Positions 35,756 to 50,600 of a stretch of DNA of 64,000 nucleotides are shown here, in pieces (position 1 is the stretch's first letter; the number at the start of each line of letters is the position of its first letter). A program made the position numbers and the translations under genes. The stretch is from Clavelina lepadiformis (lineage: Eukaryota; Chordata; Ascidiacea; Aplousobranchia; Clavelinidae), in contig NC_135244.1 of the NCBI RefSeq assembly GCF_947623445.1, positions 14,074,860 to 14,138,859 of the forward strand. The letters are read 5' to 3'. The notes below the pieces were generated by a model that was not told where the DNA came from, searched no databases, and saw only the letters and a program-made list of their open reading frames with translations.

Positions 35756-38700
35756 CTGAAACGAGAAAAGGATACTTTAGTAACTTCACTCACACAAACG
35801 CCAACTAGTCGTAATATACTGCACAAAACTGCAAATAAGTCATTCAATTCTTTCTGCCTTTCTTCTAATTGTGTCAACGGTGTTTGGTCTCAGCCTGCGT
35901 TACGCATAGATACACATCTGCTCGCTGGGAAAAGGAAAGGCCCTCACTGTTTTGCTTAGATAACACGGAAAACCACAGGGCAATGCCGGCAAAACTGGAT
36001 GATCAAGCTTTGCAGAATAACTTTCGCGACATCGTTTTAAAATTGAAACACGATTATACAACTTTTGTCATCCATTTGTAATTTCTAGGCGACAAGTATG
36101 TTCAGATTGCTTATGCTAAAGTTATGTTATTTGCAAAATGATTTACAACGTTCTACTTTTGAAGATAATCGTGTTTGTACTTTTCGTGATGACTTTTAAA
36201 CGGTTGAAACATATTTATTTGTCTGTCATATACTGTACGCTTACTTCGAAAATTAGCTTTTCTGTATGAAAGTAATTTCATAAAATGCATTATTTTGTTA
36301 CGACATTTCTGTCATATCTGATAGCTGAAATCTGTTTCCAATGCGCTAATTGCTTGAGAATAGTTTTGCGACGTTTGTAATATAATTTTCAAACCAAACT
36401 TAAACTACAAGCTGCAAAAATATTCTTTATACAACAGCTTTGAGATTATTTCAAAAACAGGCTTGGTTTCTTATTTTCTGAATACTATTCAACATCTACC
36501 GCAAGTTTGTTGAAACCTTTGTTTACTTATCTGCTTTTAACTAAATTTACCTAAGATATTTCACAAATACTAAAAAGATACTAAAACATTGAATAACTGC
36601 TTTGTAACGGCGCAGAAACACGCTAAGCGACCCAACTGTTCTATAGTTTGAGTTCCATCGGCTAATATAACCGGACTAACTTTTTTCTCTGAAGGCATTT
36701 GTCTTGGGCACGACCTTGATTGTCTAAATTAATACCGTTTTAAGCCTTTCGGCGCATTACATAATCATTTCAAGCACCCTAATTTAGGGCAATTATATTT
36801 AAAGCTACAGGAAGGACGAAACGGACCAAACTTTTACCATTAGTAAGGGGGCACTTGTTGAGAAAGACAAGGTGACGACATGATCATGTTACCGAATTGC
36901 CTGTAGTGATGACGACATTATATTAACAAGTACGGATGACATTTCAAAAAGTGGCCCGGCCTCTTTTTCAGTAACGCTGTGTAATGTTTTGTAAAATGCG
37001 CATAAGAAAGAGAAGAAAGCGCAATAACTGAACTACAAACACAAACATATGGGTAAACCAAACAACAAGTATGCATATTTTTGAGTAATAAAAAGTGCCT
37101 ATAATGATTTTTTCAAACGTGGCCTGGACCTAAAGTTCTTACGATTTAAAAGCATCTTGACCTACAAACTAAAATAGAAACATTTTTATCGTATATGATG
37201 TTGCACTACAATAGCTCTGCACGGCAAACATTTTGCAGTTCAGTAGTGCGCAAAGAAGTCATTGGAACATTCTACAAGAAACCAACATGTTTTAACTAAG
37301 AAAAACCTTAAGCTATTGAATCATACTAAACTTTAGTTGTCAGTTCGAGGCACCAGTTAAAACCGGTTTCTGTTAACCAGCACAAAACGTGAGTTCTATT
37401 TGCGTTGTTTAAGCCTATGAGGTAAAATCTTGACTTAGATATTTTCCTGTGACGCTTTGCTCGATTTGAAATAAAATATAATAATTAATATTTCATCGTT
37501 CACGTTATTTAGAAAAGCAAACAGCAATAAGGTAATTACTACTTTTTCGTGTGACGTACGTGATGGTTGATAGGATGGGGAACAAACATGTGACGTAAGC
37601 TCACGTCATAATAAGATGAGATGATAGTCGAACGATTTAATAAGTACTAGCAATTAAAATTCGTGCGGCGGACGTCCTTAAATAACATTTGTGTATGTAA
37701 ACTTACATGTATATATAATACAATAATTTTCACGTCTTAACAATCATTAAGCGTAATTTATTCTTTAGACGATAGTTTATTGTTTATGGTATGGTCAAGT
37801 GCGATTTATTGCTGTTAGTACTGGTTTGTTGTTTTTAGCAGGAGGTCACGCCTAATGTAAAAGAATTAATTTTAATGCCGTGTTATTCAATAAACCAATT
37901 AATTTATCAACTTAAGTTTTTAGTTTAACATTACGTCAAACTTCAATTTGCACCTACAGCCGAAATTCCTCATCTGGCATTTGCTTGATGCCACAGAAAT
38001 GCGCGTGCGCACACACGCGTTGACATCTGAAACGTTCGAGGAATAATACATGTTTCTTTATTCTTATACATATTTTATGATTGTTAATACGCAGTTTAGT
38101 GTTGTCAGTGTCTAACATACAAAAGATTAAATCAAATTCAATATTGTTTATTTCCAGCTAAATGCACTTACAGTAATTCTTGGTATGGCAAGCAGCATCT
38201 GCTTCCTACGGCACAGCTTGTATTCATAAATGACGTTTCATATAATAGATAGCTGTATTGTCGGCAAAGCAGAGCTGGCGCTTGTGACACGTACCTATTG
38301 CTAAATTAAGATTAGCATAAGCATAATACGAAATTACAGCAAACGCTACAAACTTGACCTATGTTTTAAACTAAAGTTGAGCATGGAAATGAAATTACGC
38401 AACCAACCTAAATTAAATAACAAGATAATGTGAGATCGCTCTATACAAAAAAGTAGCCAGTGCCGTTGTGATCTATACTCATAGTCATATATGATCTTTT
38501 GATCTAAACTTATTACATTGAGCGACTACAATATATAACTATCTACTATATATGACTACAAATATTTTTGTCTAAGTGGTAGAATGGACTCTAATTTGTA
38601 TTCCAGGTAAATTTAGGGTGACTGGAATACGGCACCATACTCAAAACCACACCGTCATTTCCAAACGTGGGCATTTTAAGTATTCAGAGATATGTTTTTT

Positions 38701-41700
38701 AAAACTATTCCTTTAATTTTTCATCTTTATTCATATTATCTTTCAGATTTAAATTAAACGTCAATTTTGTTTGTACGTTTGACAACAGACGGTTTGCAAA
38801 TTGCAGTCCACCTAGACTAATTAATATTGTGATCATACGACCAACACTATTATGAAATTAGGAACTGAACCATATAGTTGTTTTCCAAATCATTTCAGAT
38901 TTTTTCTTGCCTTAAAATACACATGTCTAAATATATAACATGCTACATAACATCAGCATGTTTCGGCAGGTGTTTGTAATTGTATTTGGAAAAATGTTTA
39001 CAAAGAATTTTTCCTTGAACTTGGAAGACATCACGACTTTCAAAAACGATGTTGATGTTTCGATCGCTTTGTTTCAAGTTCCAGACCTAATTGATGAAAA
39101 TCGAGGCACGTTTACAAAAAGGTACTTTGACTCTCGTTTACATATCTAAGTCTGCTAACTCTTATCGTGACTTTACCTTGTTTGTGTGTACTACTGGGCT
39201 ACTGGCTACAATGACGTCAGAATTCGCTAATATTGTCTTGTTTCTTGATCGCATTTTAGTATTCATTTGAACACAAGCGTAACCTTTCTTTTTATTTTGC
39301 TTTAATTGTTCTGTATACAAAAACGTTTAATGACTTTGGCTGTCTCGTACTAGATGTGAAAGTCACCACAAATACATGCAGTGTGGAACACAAACGCAAA
39401 CAAATTTTTGCTTTTTTGATCTTTCAGCAATACGTATGAGACCCATTGTAATGAAGCTTTTTACAATTTAATCACCGACATCCTTGTAAAAACGATAACT
39501 TCACAGCATTGTTTATGTATATAAACACTGATGCGAAAATTAAAACGCTGGCTTTCGTGTTTTTATTGCAGTATATAATAAAAGACAAAGTCCACCCAGT
39601 GATCGTTATCACATAATCCTTTTGTTAACAAAAAGTGACAGGTTGGTTGAACTACCACGTACGAAGATTGTTTTTGACAAGTTGTATTTCCCACGACGCC
39701 TAGTGCAAATTTTTTGAAACCTGTCTGCAACGCCAACAAATATAATTACTAATCGTATAACCACCTCGTTTCCGACCGAAACTAGTTTTATCAGGCGATT
39801 CCGTTTCAATTATGCTCTTTAACTTGCAATAACCTTCGAATATACAACTCCGAAAACGCCTATTATTTCAATTTAAACATAAACACGAAGTTAATTACGA
39901 GAGTCTAAAAGGGAATTTTGGTATTTCTTTGTTCAGCATTGTCGCCCAGGACAAAACAATATTGAATTTTCATTTTTAACCATAGCTTATGTCAGCCACT
40001 TTCAATGCACTACAACACATGTCATTATCCAATTCAAAGGCAGGTCTCCAGTTTGATAATTGTGTTTAATTTAGTCGAAATGTGATCAATTAACTATGTT
40101 TTTTCTAGTATGCTCCCCTTAAAGTCTTGAATCTTTACTGCAAGTTATTTTTATTATTTATTGTGTATTTTTTGTCTATAATATAATGTAAATTTACAAA
40201 TATTTTTTTACTTTAATAATTTTTCCTTTAATTATAATTATTGTTGGTTTGCAGTCATCCTGTCAAACTGCATGTTTTGTCCCACCATTTTTGGTAAGCA
40301 AAATGATATGCCTGGGGAAGCTTTTTCTATATTTTTGTAATAATTGACGAGATTCAAACATTTATATGGACCGGTATATTATAGATTAACAGTACAGGTA
40401 TTAACACTCAAAGCTACCAAATTAGTTATAAGGGGATTCTCACCAAGTGCTTTGAATAAGTTTCTAACGCATCCAGTTGTCTGCCAAACTTGTTTTGATA
40501 ACTTAATCTAAAAGTATAGTAAAAAGCCATAATACAATACAACATTAGTTCATATGTGTTTCGTATAAGTTGGAAAAACAAGTTAAATTTGTTTGCGTAA
40601 TTACAAGGTAAAGCGCTTTGTTGTTACTAATGATAGTGCTCGGAAAACCGCGGCGGTGGCATGTCGCATGACATACCTTGTGGTATTGGGCGTTCCTTAG
40701 GCTTAGACTTTAGAGGTATTAAAACGTATGTATTCAATATTTAAAAAAAGTTCTATCAGAAGAGTGAATGACAAATATATATATAGGCTAATGTGGAACA
40801 CCCAAGTACATGTCACCCTCATTCATGAGCTTACCGCCTTCTTTTTCAAACAAACCACTTGACCGGTGCTGCGTAAACAGTTCGTGCAGTTACGTATACC
40901 CTGGAGGCAAGTGCGCGTGCGATGTGCTTAATACAGTAGCAATTGGGTTGGTGCATTGCACGTGTTTGCAACATACAAGTATTTAAACTGTGAAAAGCAC
41001 ATCTCCAACGTAAATTTTCATACAAGCGTACGTTTATTGAGGGTTGTGGTTGCATATTCAAAGCTTAAGTTTTTTTTACGAAAAAGAGATGGCCACGTAC
41101 ACTGATCTAAAAAGTTACTGCTCATAGCTGTCAGTAAAATGTACTAAACCAACGAATAAACAAATAAATAATAATGATTTATTTTTGTTAATGAATTAAA
41201 ATGGAAGCTACTGGATACAGTTCCGTGATGTTTCGGCGGTGGCCACCATTAACTTTCACAATACAAATTGCAAAAACAACAAAATTTTAAGAGTAATGTA
41301 ACCATCAAGCTTTAAATTTTAAAAGAAACACGAAGCTATACGTGTAAAAAAGACCCACTTGATTTTGCGCGAAGAACAATGCTTACCTGACCGAAACTAT
41401 GTTTTCGGCACCATTGTTGCTGCAAGGGCTATAGAATACTGAATTGACAATTATAGAAAAAAGTGTGTTATGTACATATTATAAAAGGCAACTAATAATT
41501 ATTGGATATAATCTGGACTATACTGTTGGTCGAGAAAAGCGGTTTTAAACTTCGCGTAAAACTTAATTAGAATCGCATTAAAATTTATCATAATACACAA
41601 CACAATTGCACTTGGTCTAAATTTTAACACTTGTACTACTCTTGTTTAAATGTGCCTGTAATCTCAAAATACACTGTCATTTAAACCTACGATATTTAAC

Positions 41701-44603
41701 TTGATGTTTACGTGACCCTGTGATTTTTATTTGTACAGTATATAGCAAACTTGGTTGGGCAGACAGCATAACAATGCGCACAGTAGCCTATAGACTTAAT
41801 TTAAAAAACCCTTAACATCAAGGTTTCCTTATACTCTGATTTTGCATTATGATTACCGTGGTGTTGATGTTTTTCCCAGCACAATAATAAAGCGAAAACA
41901 TTTTGAAGTTAAACCGAAATAAGACTTACCGCGAAAAAGTAAATCGTATTATACTTTTATAATTACACGAAATACGATGGTATTTTACATGATTTCAACA
42001 AAATGAACTTCTAGATACTAGATTAACCTTTTCGGATATATGAAATGTATGAAGCTGTTTTCTTGGATTTACATTTACAACTTAATTTTTATTAAAACGT
42101 TGGAGGAAAACAACGTTGTGTCGTTGTCGTTTTTGTCTCACATTTAGTCTCTGGAGATCTGTATTATTTTGTCGCGAATTGTTTACACTCCTCCCAGTTT
42201 TCCACTATTTAAAGCGTTGGCTCATTTGTTCACATAGGTAGTTTCGACTGGCTAATGTGCACTTACTTTGTGCTGTTATGTGAAAATACAATTAACTTTT
42301 GTTGGTATGATATTTTTCCTGAAAGTTTAGTTGGTCGTATTACTGTTATCGAAACATATCGGAGCTTACAAAGAAAGTTTGTTTCGTATACCTGCGGTAC
42401 GGCAAAACTATCTAATGAATGCAGCAAAGCAAATATCCTTTGAAAAATTGCACAAGCCAGATGTACGCGATATGCATCGATACTTCAGTATAATGATAAT
42501 GAAATCCACCTGACATGTTATCTATATCTACGAAGGCTGTGGTTTCACTGAATATATAGTACGTGTGTTAACAGTTCGCTACACAAAATGAAGTTATTCC
42601 AATTGAAAAAGATGTGTTTTTCAATTTTGAATAAGTCGACAATAAATGAGAGTTAGATTTAAGCAAAATCATTTGTTAAACGATAAATGAATACAGTTTA
42701 CACAGTCGTACAAATTCTCGTCATACAATTATTTTTTAACCACGCATCCGTTTTGCTTCTGGTGTGCTTGCTTTCACCGATACTAAATCAGCTGTGCAGT
42801 AGATTTATAAACTACGAAAAATCTATAACTTATAAGCACTTATATATTTATTTGTTTCTGCTTCTCTAAAATGTAACCATTTAGGCGTTTTCAGGGTCCT
42901 TTGTTTAACTATAACTTTGATTTTACGTTGAAAACTATGTTCGACCTAATCATACAAAGTTAATGATGACAGAATTAACTTTGATGACAATGTCTAAATT
43001 AATTATTGACAATATTTGCTAAATTCTTGCTATTATTAATATCAAAAGTGTTTTCCTATATATCATATACAGTATATAATTTCCCTTTTGAAAATGTTTT
43101 GATCGTTTTTTAAAGCCAGTGCATGAATATGTAGGCTAAAGTGGGAAAAATATATTTCTTATAGCTATTTCTCTGTATAATAAAATGGAAACAGTAACGC
43201 TGACGAAAATTTGTCTCAATACTGTAATTATAAAGTACTTGATATACTTTTAATATATGTCGATTAGGTTGATCAGCAGGCAACCTGCGCATAATATCTT
43301 ACCACAAAACTTGAGTAGTTGGCAGAGAAAAGCTGTTAAACGTGATATATTTTCATCTTGAAATCTCATCAAAGGCGACGGTAAACTTCTTTGCAAGTTG
43401 TGATGCCATTTGCGTTACCACACGACACTTAAACGTGTTGATCACGGATTATGACTCGACACTGACGGTATTGAATAAAGATGGTATCGGTAACAAGTGT
43501 TGCCTCATTTTCTAAAACGAATCCTAGAAAACAACTTACAGTAGTTCGTGTAACAAGAATGTCGCATCCGTTTTGTCAGGTGTTTCTTACTAAAAAATTA
43601 CACCACAAACTCCAACTACTCGAGTAGAAAAACAGCTTCTTGTTTGCTATTTCAATTGCCACTGTGAACGAAAAGGTAAAAGTGACCTTAAACAACCTAC
43701 AGACCAAGTATTTTTCGGGTTAAGTTGCCATCGATCGGCGGTGAGGTATAGAAAGGATAGAAACAATCACCACAATTATAGGCATATCAGGATGATAAGA
43801 TCTAGCATTCTAGCTAATACGCTTTCATAACGCCGCTTTTACAAAGTAAATAGCCAAAGATAAAATTCACAAAGCAAAATATAAAATGATAAATTCTATG
43901 TTAACTTTCCTTTATGTATAAGCTACATTTGATGTGAGGAAACTACGTTACCGTATACCGGCGTATAGGCTAATAAACAGATGACAATAGATAAAATGCT
44001 AACAAATATAGGTTGACCTTATATGATTAAAATTTAGGTTAGATTCGTCATTCATTCATTCATTTATTTCAATTTTTGACATAGACGAGGTGGGGTAAAA
44101 ACAGTGCTAGTTGATACTGTATAATAGCATGCACTAATATGCATTATGCACAGGAAAAAGTGACAAAACCAAGAAAGATTAAAACATGCGTAAAAGTATA
44201 GTGATGGTGTTGACTTGCTGTTGACAACTAAAACGACCAAGTTTTAGATACTAGAATCTAGTTTTTCTACTTAAGTATTGGTTACAATGTAGAAACAATT
44301 TATGAATTTTCTTGATATAATAATTGGTTGACAAAAGATTGTTTTTATTATTCACGGATAATTTTACCGATTTCGATTTCTATGGAATGGTTTCATAACC
44401 AATAGGTGTTGTGAAGGATAGTAACTAGGCACCACAAGTAGAGGTGTTTAGCAAAACTTTATTAGCCGTAGCCTGACATGAATAGCCTATATCGTAATTT
44501 TGTTATGGCAACTAAGTTAAAGTTGCGAGAGTTTCTCGGGCAAGTTTGGAAACAAAACGATCAATATTCGATGTCCTGATTTCGATCGGTTGTTGTCATC
44601 GCA
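35756..44603. other. Long region without a supported gene
   Basis: This holds the upstream sequence of the XBP1-like gene and of the NLR gene. No exon with a family motif was found on either strand. The open frames at 38940-39149, 40846-41061, 42255-42513 and 42687-42869 have no recognisable domain. At 38590-38710 a segment matches, in inverted orientation, part of 33377-33490. A (CATT)n simple repeat lies at about 44051-44070. The rest is AT-rich. Confidence 0.45.
38590..38710 (-). repeat. Dispersed repeat shared with 33377-33490
   Basis: On the minus strand it reads GAATACTTAAAATGCCCACG and then TTTGGAAATG, and later TTTACCTGG. The same blocks occur in the same order and spacing on the plus strand at 33377-33490. 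Divergence is moderate. Family unknown. Confidence 0.5.
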
Positions 44604-47600
44604 ATGGAATTGAGTAGCGTAAGTGCTGTTTCTGTGTTTAAACAATACGGCCAAACTATTTTACCTTTGCACATACTAGTGTCTTAACCCTATCTTATTT
44701 GAGCTGTTTTTGAAAGTTAGTTCTGTAAGCGTGGCTGAGTCACATCATTCGGAATGTTTAGCGCAAAAAGTGCTGAAGAGACAATTGCAGTTGAATCACC
44801 AATGTTCGTCAAACTTCATATGCTATACCTTGCCGATATTTAAAGTTATATTTTAACGCTGCCTTAAATATTACAAACTATTTTCTATGAACTAAGACCT
44901 TCGCATTTTACAAACGTGTTTCTAATTTTATCGATTTTGAAATGATTAATTACTTTTTACATCGCAAGAAGCTGGCTTTACATTAAAATGCGATATCCTG
45001 CTAAAATGTTTTTGCTTATTCTTTATTGAGCGAAGGTGTATGCTTGTTGGAGTTTAAAGAGCTCTTTTGTTCTGTTCGCGTTTTAATTCTCTGAAGTCTG
45101 GATATAGGCCTATATTCTTAAAAGGATTCATTAGTAATATCTAATTATGATATGTACTGTGTAGTCTATAGCAGGGCTTCCCAAACTTTTTTGCTCGCGA
45201 CCCCTTTCAAACTTCTGAAGTTTTCCGCGACCCTTCACGTTTAAATTGATTAGCAGTGCGAAATATACCTTTGTCATTAGTGACATTTATTGAGATGCAA
45301 AGACTGAATTCAAGCAACCAGTACTCAAAGCCTACTTACTACTTTACACATATGTAGGCCACTGGAAACAAAAAAAGCACACACATTTATTCAGTGTGAT
45401 TGGTGCGACTGCTTTCTGCTACAAAGCAAGTCCAGCCGTGGCTCAACATCTGCTAATGTTGGTCTCAAGGCGGTTTTAATGTTGATTAGGCTGGGACGAT
45501 ATTTTGTTTTGATTGTATTTTGTACTTCGTGTAAAATTGGTATACGCTCTGCGACCCCTGACGTTCGTTACGCGACCCCTTGCGGGGTCGCGACCCCCAG
45601 TTTGGAAAGCCCTGGTCTATAGGCTACTTGGTCTATCGACTTGGTCTATCGACTTGCAAAAGATAAATTATAAGGAAATATCAAAAAATTTCATTGCTAT
45701 AGTTTCTGTACTTTTTGCACTTTGTCAAATAAAATGATCTGTGGATAAGTCTCAACCCCACATAAGCAGGCAAGGGTTAAGTTGATTTAATTAATTGAAC
45801 TTTATTTGGTTAAATAGTCAAACTGTTTGTTGCTTATGTTAGAATCTAGATTAGGTGTTGCTTGTGCTAAGCAATTATCTCAAGACGTTTTGTATACGTT
45901 GTAGACTGTAAAACAAGTTAAAGCATATCAGGAAATAACATTGTGAAAAGATTGTGTCGTGCACTTTATTTCCATTTTAGAACTACATTTTATTGTTATA
46001 GCATTTATTATATTGAATAGCAAACAACTTATCTTTAGTAACTTTGCAAAGCCACTTCATTAGACGACCCCTTATCCCCATTATACCTATTGTGTGTTTT
46101 GTATCGTTTTCTGTTGTCCGCCTTGTTTTTCATTGGTTGGCTGTATAGTAGTTTTATTGTTGATGAACTTATACCTGTACATTCCAGGAAAACAACAGCT
46201 CTAGTATAACTCGTCATGGTTTTGAAGGGACACACAGCCACAATAACGAAAATGAAGGTAATACCCCAAAAACAGACATTGTTTGAAGTTAGATAATAAT
46301 GACAGTAGGCAAATTAGTTTAAAGATTTTAGCAGAATTTTTCTTTGCCTTACTTGCAGTGGCAATGCTGTTGACAATGATAATAATGACATCTTTTACCA
46401 ACAGGGGATTTCGGCTTTCTCTTTGGAAATGATCGGTCACTGATTTCGAAAAGCTGGCCAGCAAGTGGTTTAACCACTGTAACTGCTCAATATTTCTTGA
46501 AAATTGTATTGACCACATGAATTTTGCCCAGTTGTAGCTATGTACGTTACCAAATGCTGCTGCGAAATACGAAAGACCAATGTGCAATAGTCAGCAGAAT
46601 TCTTTGCACATTTCGAAGAGTTGTTGCAGAGCAAAAGTTTTCTTCGTGTGCAACAACCAATACCTTCTTGGGCGAATGTCGGCTCGTGTTTCTCGAATTC
46701 CAAAGTACAGTTTGTTCTCGTGCCATAAAAGATCGAGTTATGCCCTTCGAGAATCCTACACAGTAACAAGAACACACAATTGAAATACCTGGTACAAGCT
46801 CCGATCACATTTGGAGCGTACCTTAAACAATGGAATGATCAACCTTGTTCAGTTTTAATGATGTAGTTCTTTTGTGTACCAAACTATAGCCAGTTGTTGC
46901 TGGTCCTCCTTAATAAGTATGTGGCCAACAAAGTTAAAAGTTCCGCTGGTATTAGGTCCGATCCCGCACTTTTGTTTCATTTTTGCGCTGTTGCTTTGAT
47001 TTCTTGTCAATTTGTGTGTTGAAACATTACAGAGTATAGTGACAGTGAGCGAATGTTCGCTTTTGAAATTGACTAATCGGTTGCCATTTTGGCAGTTACA
47101 TGCAATAGCGTGTATACTCTTTCAAAATACTACGAATATACACCACCAGCCACCACGACCTTATCCGTCACCAAGGCCACTATTTACAGTAGATCAATTT
47201 TAAATTTTTCGTATGGTTCTAAAGGTCACGTGACTGCTGAGTGTATCCTATCCAGTTCTGGGAAACACGCTATAGACGGCTATCGAATATATGCAGCAGA
47301 CGTCGAATTTTGGAGTGTTTTGGATAGAAAAGTCTGCTATCCTGGTTGGAGCAAAGCACGTACATTTAACAAATCAATATCATGAGATTTGTTCGGTTTT
47401 CCAAAGGCGGAACATATAAGTCAACAGTGGTTCATTTTAGCGGTTGGCCAACCTTGCTGTATGGTCACTTAATCGGGTATGTGACAGTCCTCGCTTTACT
47501 GCGTGGAATGTCTTGCATGAATTTGAGCGGCTAAGATTAGAAAAGAGGCGCTAGCAGAGCAGTTCCTTGGTGGTGAGCGCTTGGTATGCAAGCTTTTGTC

Positions 47601-50600
47601 TGGGATAAACCAGGAGGAGATATAGCATGTCATATGCTTGTGCAAAAGGATGCGTCGAATGGTATCAGTGTGATGATAATTATTAGATTTTTTTTCTATT
47701 CCAGATCCGATTAACATTCACAAAAGTTCAGTACACATTGGAGATACCAATGTGGGTAAGTATTAAGGTTAAATGTAAACTTTATAGAGAACCTATAACC
47801 TATAGAATAGAGAGTAGAAATAAACGTCATAAAATAAGTTACAGTATCTATGCTTATTTGTTAATTTATGAGCATATCGTATCTTTCTACATATGTCTAG
47901 TCGCACTGTTTCAAAATTAGGTAGGTGTGTTACGTCTGTGCCCAAGCGTTCAACAAATTATGTTTTCCTTTTGTTTCCAATGTAGGCTATAATATACTTC
48001 AGCTCTTGGTTTTATAACGTAATATATTTATATGCTGTAGATCAAAGTCAGCATAGCACACAATACCACGTGCAAAACGATCGCAGCTGTAAAATTGATC
48101 TGCGGTCGATGAATTACACAGATGACCGGACAATGCACTACCATGATAACAGAGCAACTCACTACCATATGGAATTGAATAGTTCCAGCTACGAAACGGT
48201 ACCTGAAAATTCGACAAATCATTCCGTTCAACGAAACGATTCGGAAGAGTTATGTAAGTTTTGAAGTATATATTTAAAAATTTTATAGCTTTTGTTTATT
48301 TGTACGTTTGATGTGTTCTATGTTTAACACTTTTACTTTTGTGCGCCAATGAACTTCTAACGAAATTAAGTATTTATAAACTTTCCAGTTCACAGATTAG
48401 AAGACGTTTTGATGAATAGTGCAAAGTTAGTTGCTTATCGTTCAATGGAATGGCCAATCGATTTTGATGGCGACGTTGAGGCAGTTCCTCTGGAAATAAC
48501 TCCTTATCCACCCCACCCTGCCTCTGCTGGAGATCTGGAACACTTTCATCGAAGAAAGACCGCTCATCCTTGTGACTATGCCAGTCTTAATCCAAAACAA
48601 ATATTTAGCGCTGCAAAACAATCGGCACAACAAGAAGCTTACCGAAAGTTCAGAAACGAAACTGACCAGGGCAACTTTATTTGTACTCACGGGAACGTTG
48701 TCGGAGTCATTGGTCAAGCTGGAATCGGCAAAACCACCTTAACCAAGTTGCTGACCAAAGCAATTTTGGAGGGGGATTTAGATATTCAAGCACAGTATAT
48801 CTTTCATATCGCCTTTCGTAACGTGGATTTTACTGTAGAGTTCAACCTTCTTGAACTGTTGTTGATGAGCAGCTTATGTGAGTGGGAACATGACGATGAA
48901 TCAGATTTTAAAATATTGCATCATCTGAATCAGTGCGAAAACCTCGTCTTGATATTTGATGGTTTCGATGAGGCAGCAATCAACCACCCAAAACGTTTAG
49001 CACCAAATGTTTCCCTGACAAGACGATCGACAGCAGAAACTTTAATCAAAAATATCCTGTCAGGTAGATTGCTTCCACGTGCCAAGAAACTCGTGACATC
49101 GAGACCACGTCAGCTTTATGAACTACATCCTTGTTACATTCCACGTTTCCTTGTTAGTATTTTAGGATTAACCGAGGCCTCTCAGAAAAAATTATGTCTT
49201 AAGATTTGCGGCGACGTCAGCAGCCAGGTCATGCAATATTTGGATGCCAATCCCGATGTAAATGCTCATTGTTATGTCCCCGTAAATTGCATTTTAACGA
49301 TGCATTGTATCTACTCGAACATCCAAGATGGCGAAGGAAGCAGCTTGAAATCAATCACTAGCGTTATGACTTACGCTCTTGATGGTTTTGTAAGGTCAGA
49401 ACATATGCATGGTCACGAAAGCGAGGTGGCTAAGCTTGCAGATTTAGCGTGGAATGGTTTTAAGCAACAAAAGATTATCTTCAGCGAAGCCGATTTAGCT
49501 GAGGTTGACATCAGTAGTAAAACGCTGCATTCGTTTCTGAATACGTTTGTGGACTCGCACGTAGGTTTAAAGATACTAGAAGGAGACAAAGAGAGCTACT
49601 TTTCACATTTAATTTGGCAAGAGTTTTTCGTGGCAGTTAAGATGATTTATTTCATGGTACCTACGGAACTTCAACTCTGGTTCCACAAATTTGGGGAAAG
49701 TAGATTTGAAGTTGTCTCTAAGTTTGCCTACGGAATCTGTGCCAAAGAGACATCCAAACGTTTAAGGAAAATTTTTCCACTGGTTAGTGAAAGTCACCTC
49801 ACAAACAGAAAAGAAATGCTGAAAGAATTCCTTCTCGAGTGTACCCCCGTATCCTTCGAAAACATGGCAACTCGTTACTTGAGAGTATGTGGATGGCTTA
49901 AGGAGGCAAATCTGACAGATTTCAATCATGCAGTTTCCCATGCAATGCCCTCAACGATCTGTCTATCCTGCGATCTTCTGCCAAGCGATGCGGTAAATTT
50001 GCACTATCATTTTTGCTCGACCAGAGTTCAGTGGTTTCTGAAACTGGAGCTTTCTCGTTGTAGCGGCGGTAGCTTGTATCGTTTGTTTCGTGAGATAGCT
50101 GCAACAATCCAACGACATAATGTGAAGGTATACCTTACATAACGGAAAGTCGCTGGTTTGTTATTTCATACTGAATAGTAGCCTATATGTTTTTTCGTAA
50201 TACACAAACATTAAACAATATTAAAGTAAAGTAATCTCAGTTGATTTTGTTTATTTAAATTCTTTTTGTTTGGTGCATGCATGACGGAGGGGGGAATTTT
50301 ACTCTTTATTTTAGATCATGCTTGTTAGCCTTTCGAGTCTAAGCATTTCGGAACAAGACATAGAAGCATTGTGTAGATGCTTGCCAATCATTAGTCGTCT
50401 AAGTTTGTCGAAAACAGTTGTTGCTTCACAACAGATTGTCAACTTGGCGCAAAGCATAAGAAGTCTTGAAAGACCGGTAAGCCATATAAGTAAATTTCAG
50501 ACAAGCTTCGAGGACGATATTTTCATTACACTGACATAGCAACAACTTTCTCCAGTAGTAGTCAGTGATGTAGCAATTCAATTCGTTTTTCATCAAAAGG

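Noticed and set aside
46201..46808. Overlapping 112-128 aa frames on the minus strand
   Set aside because: Several frames on both strands are open at once, without motifs, and the first overlaps a predicted NLR exon on the plus strand.
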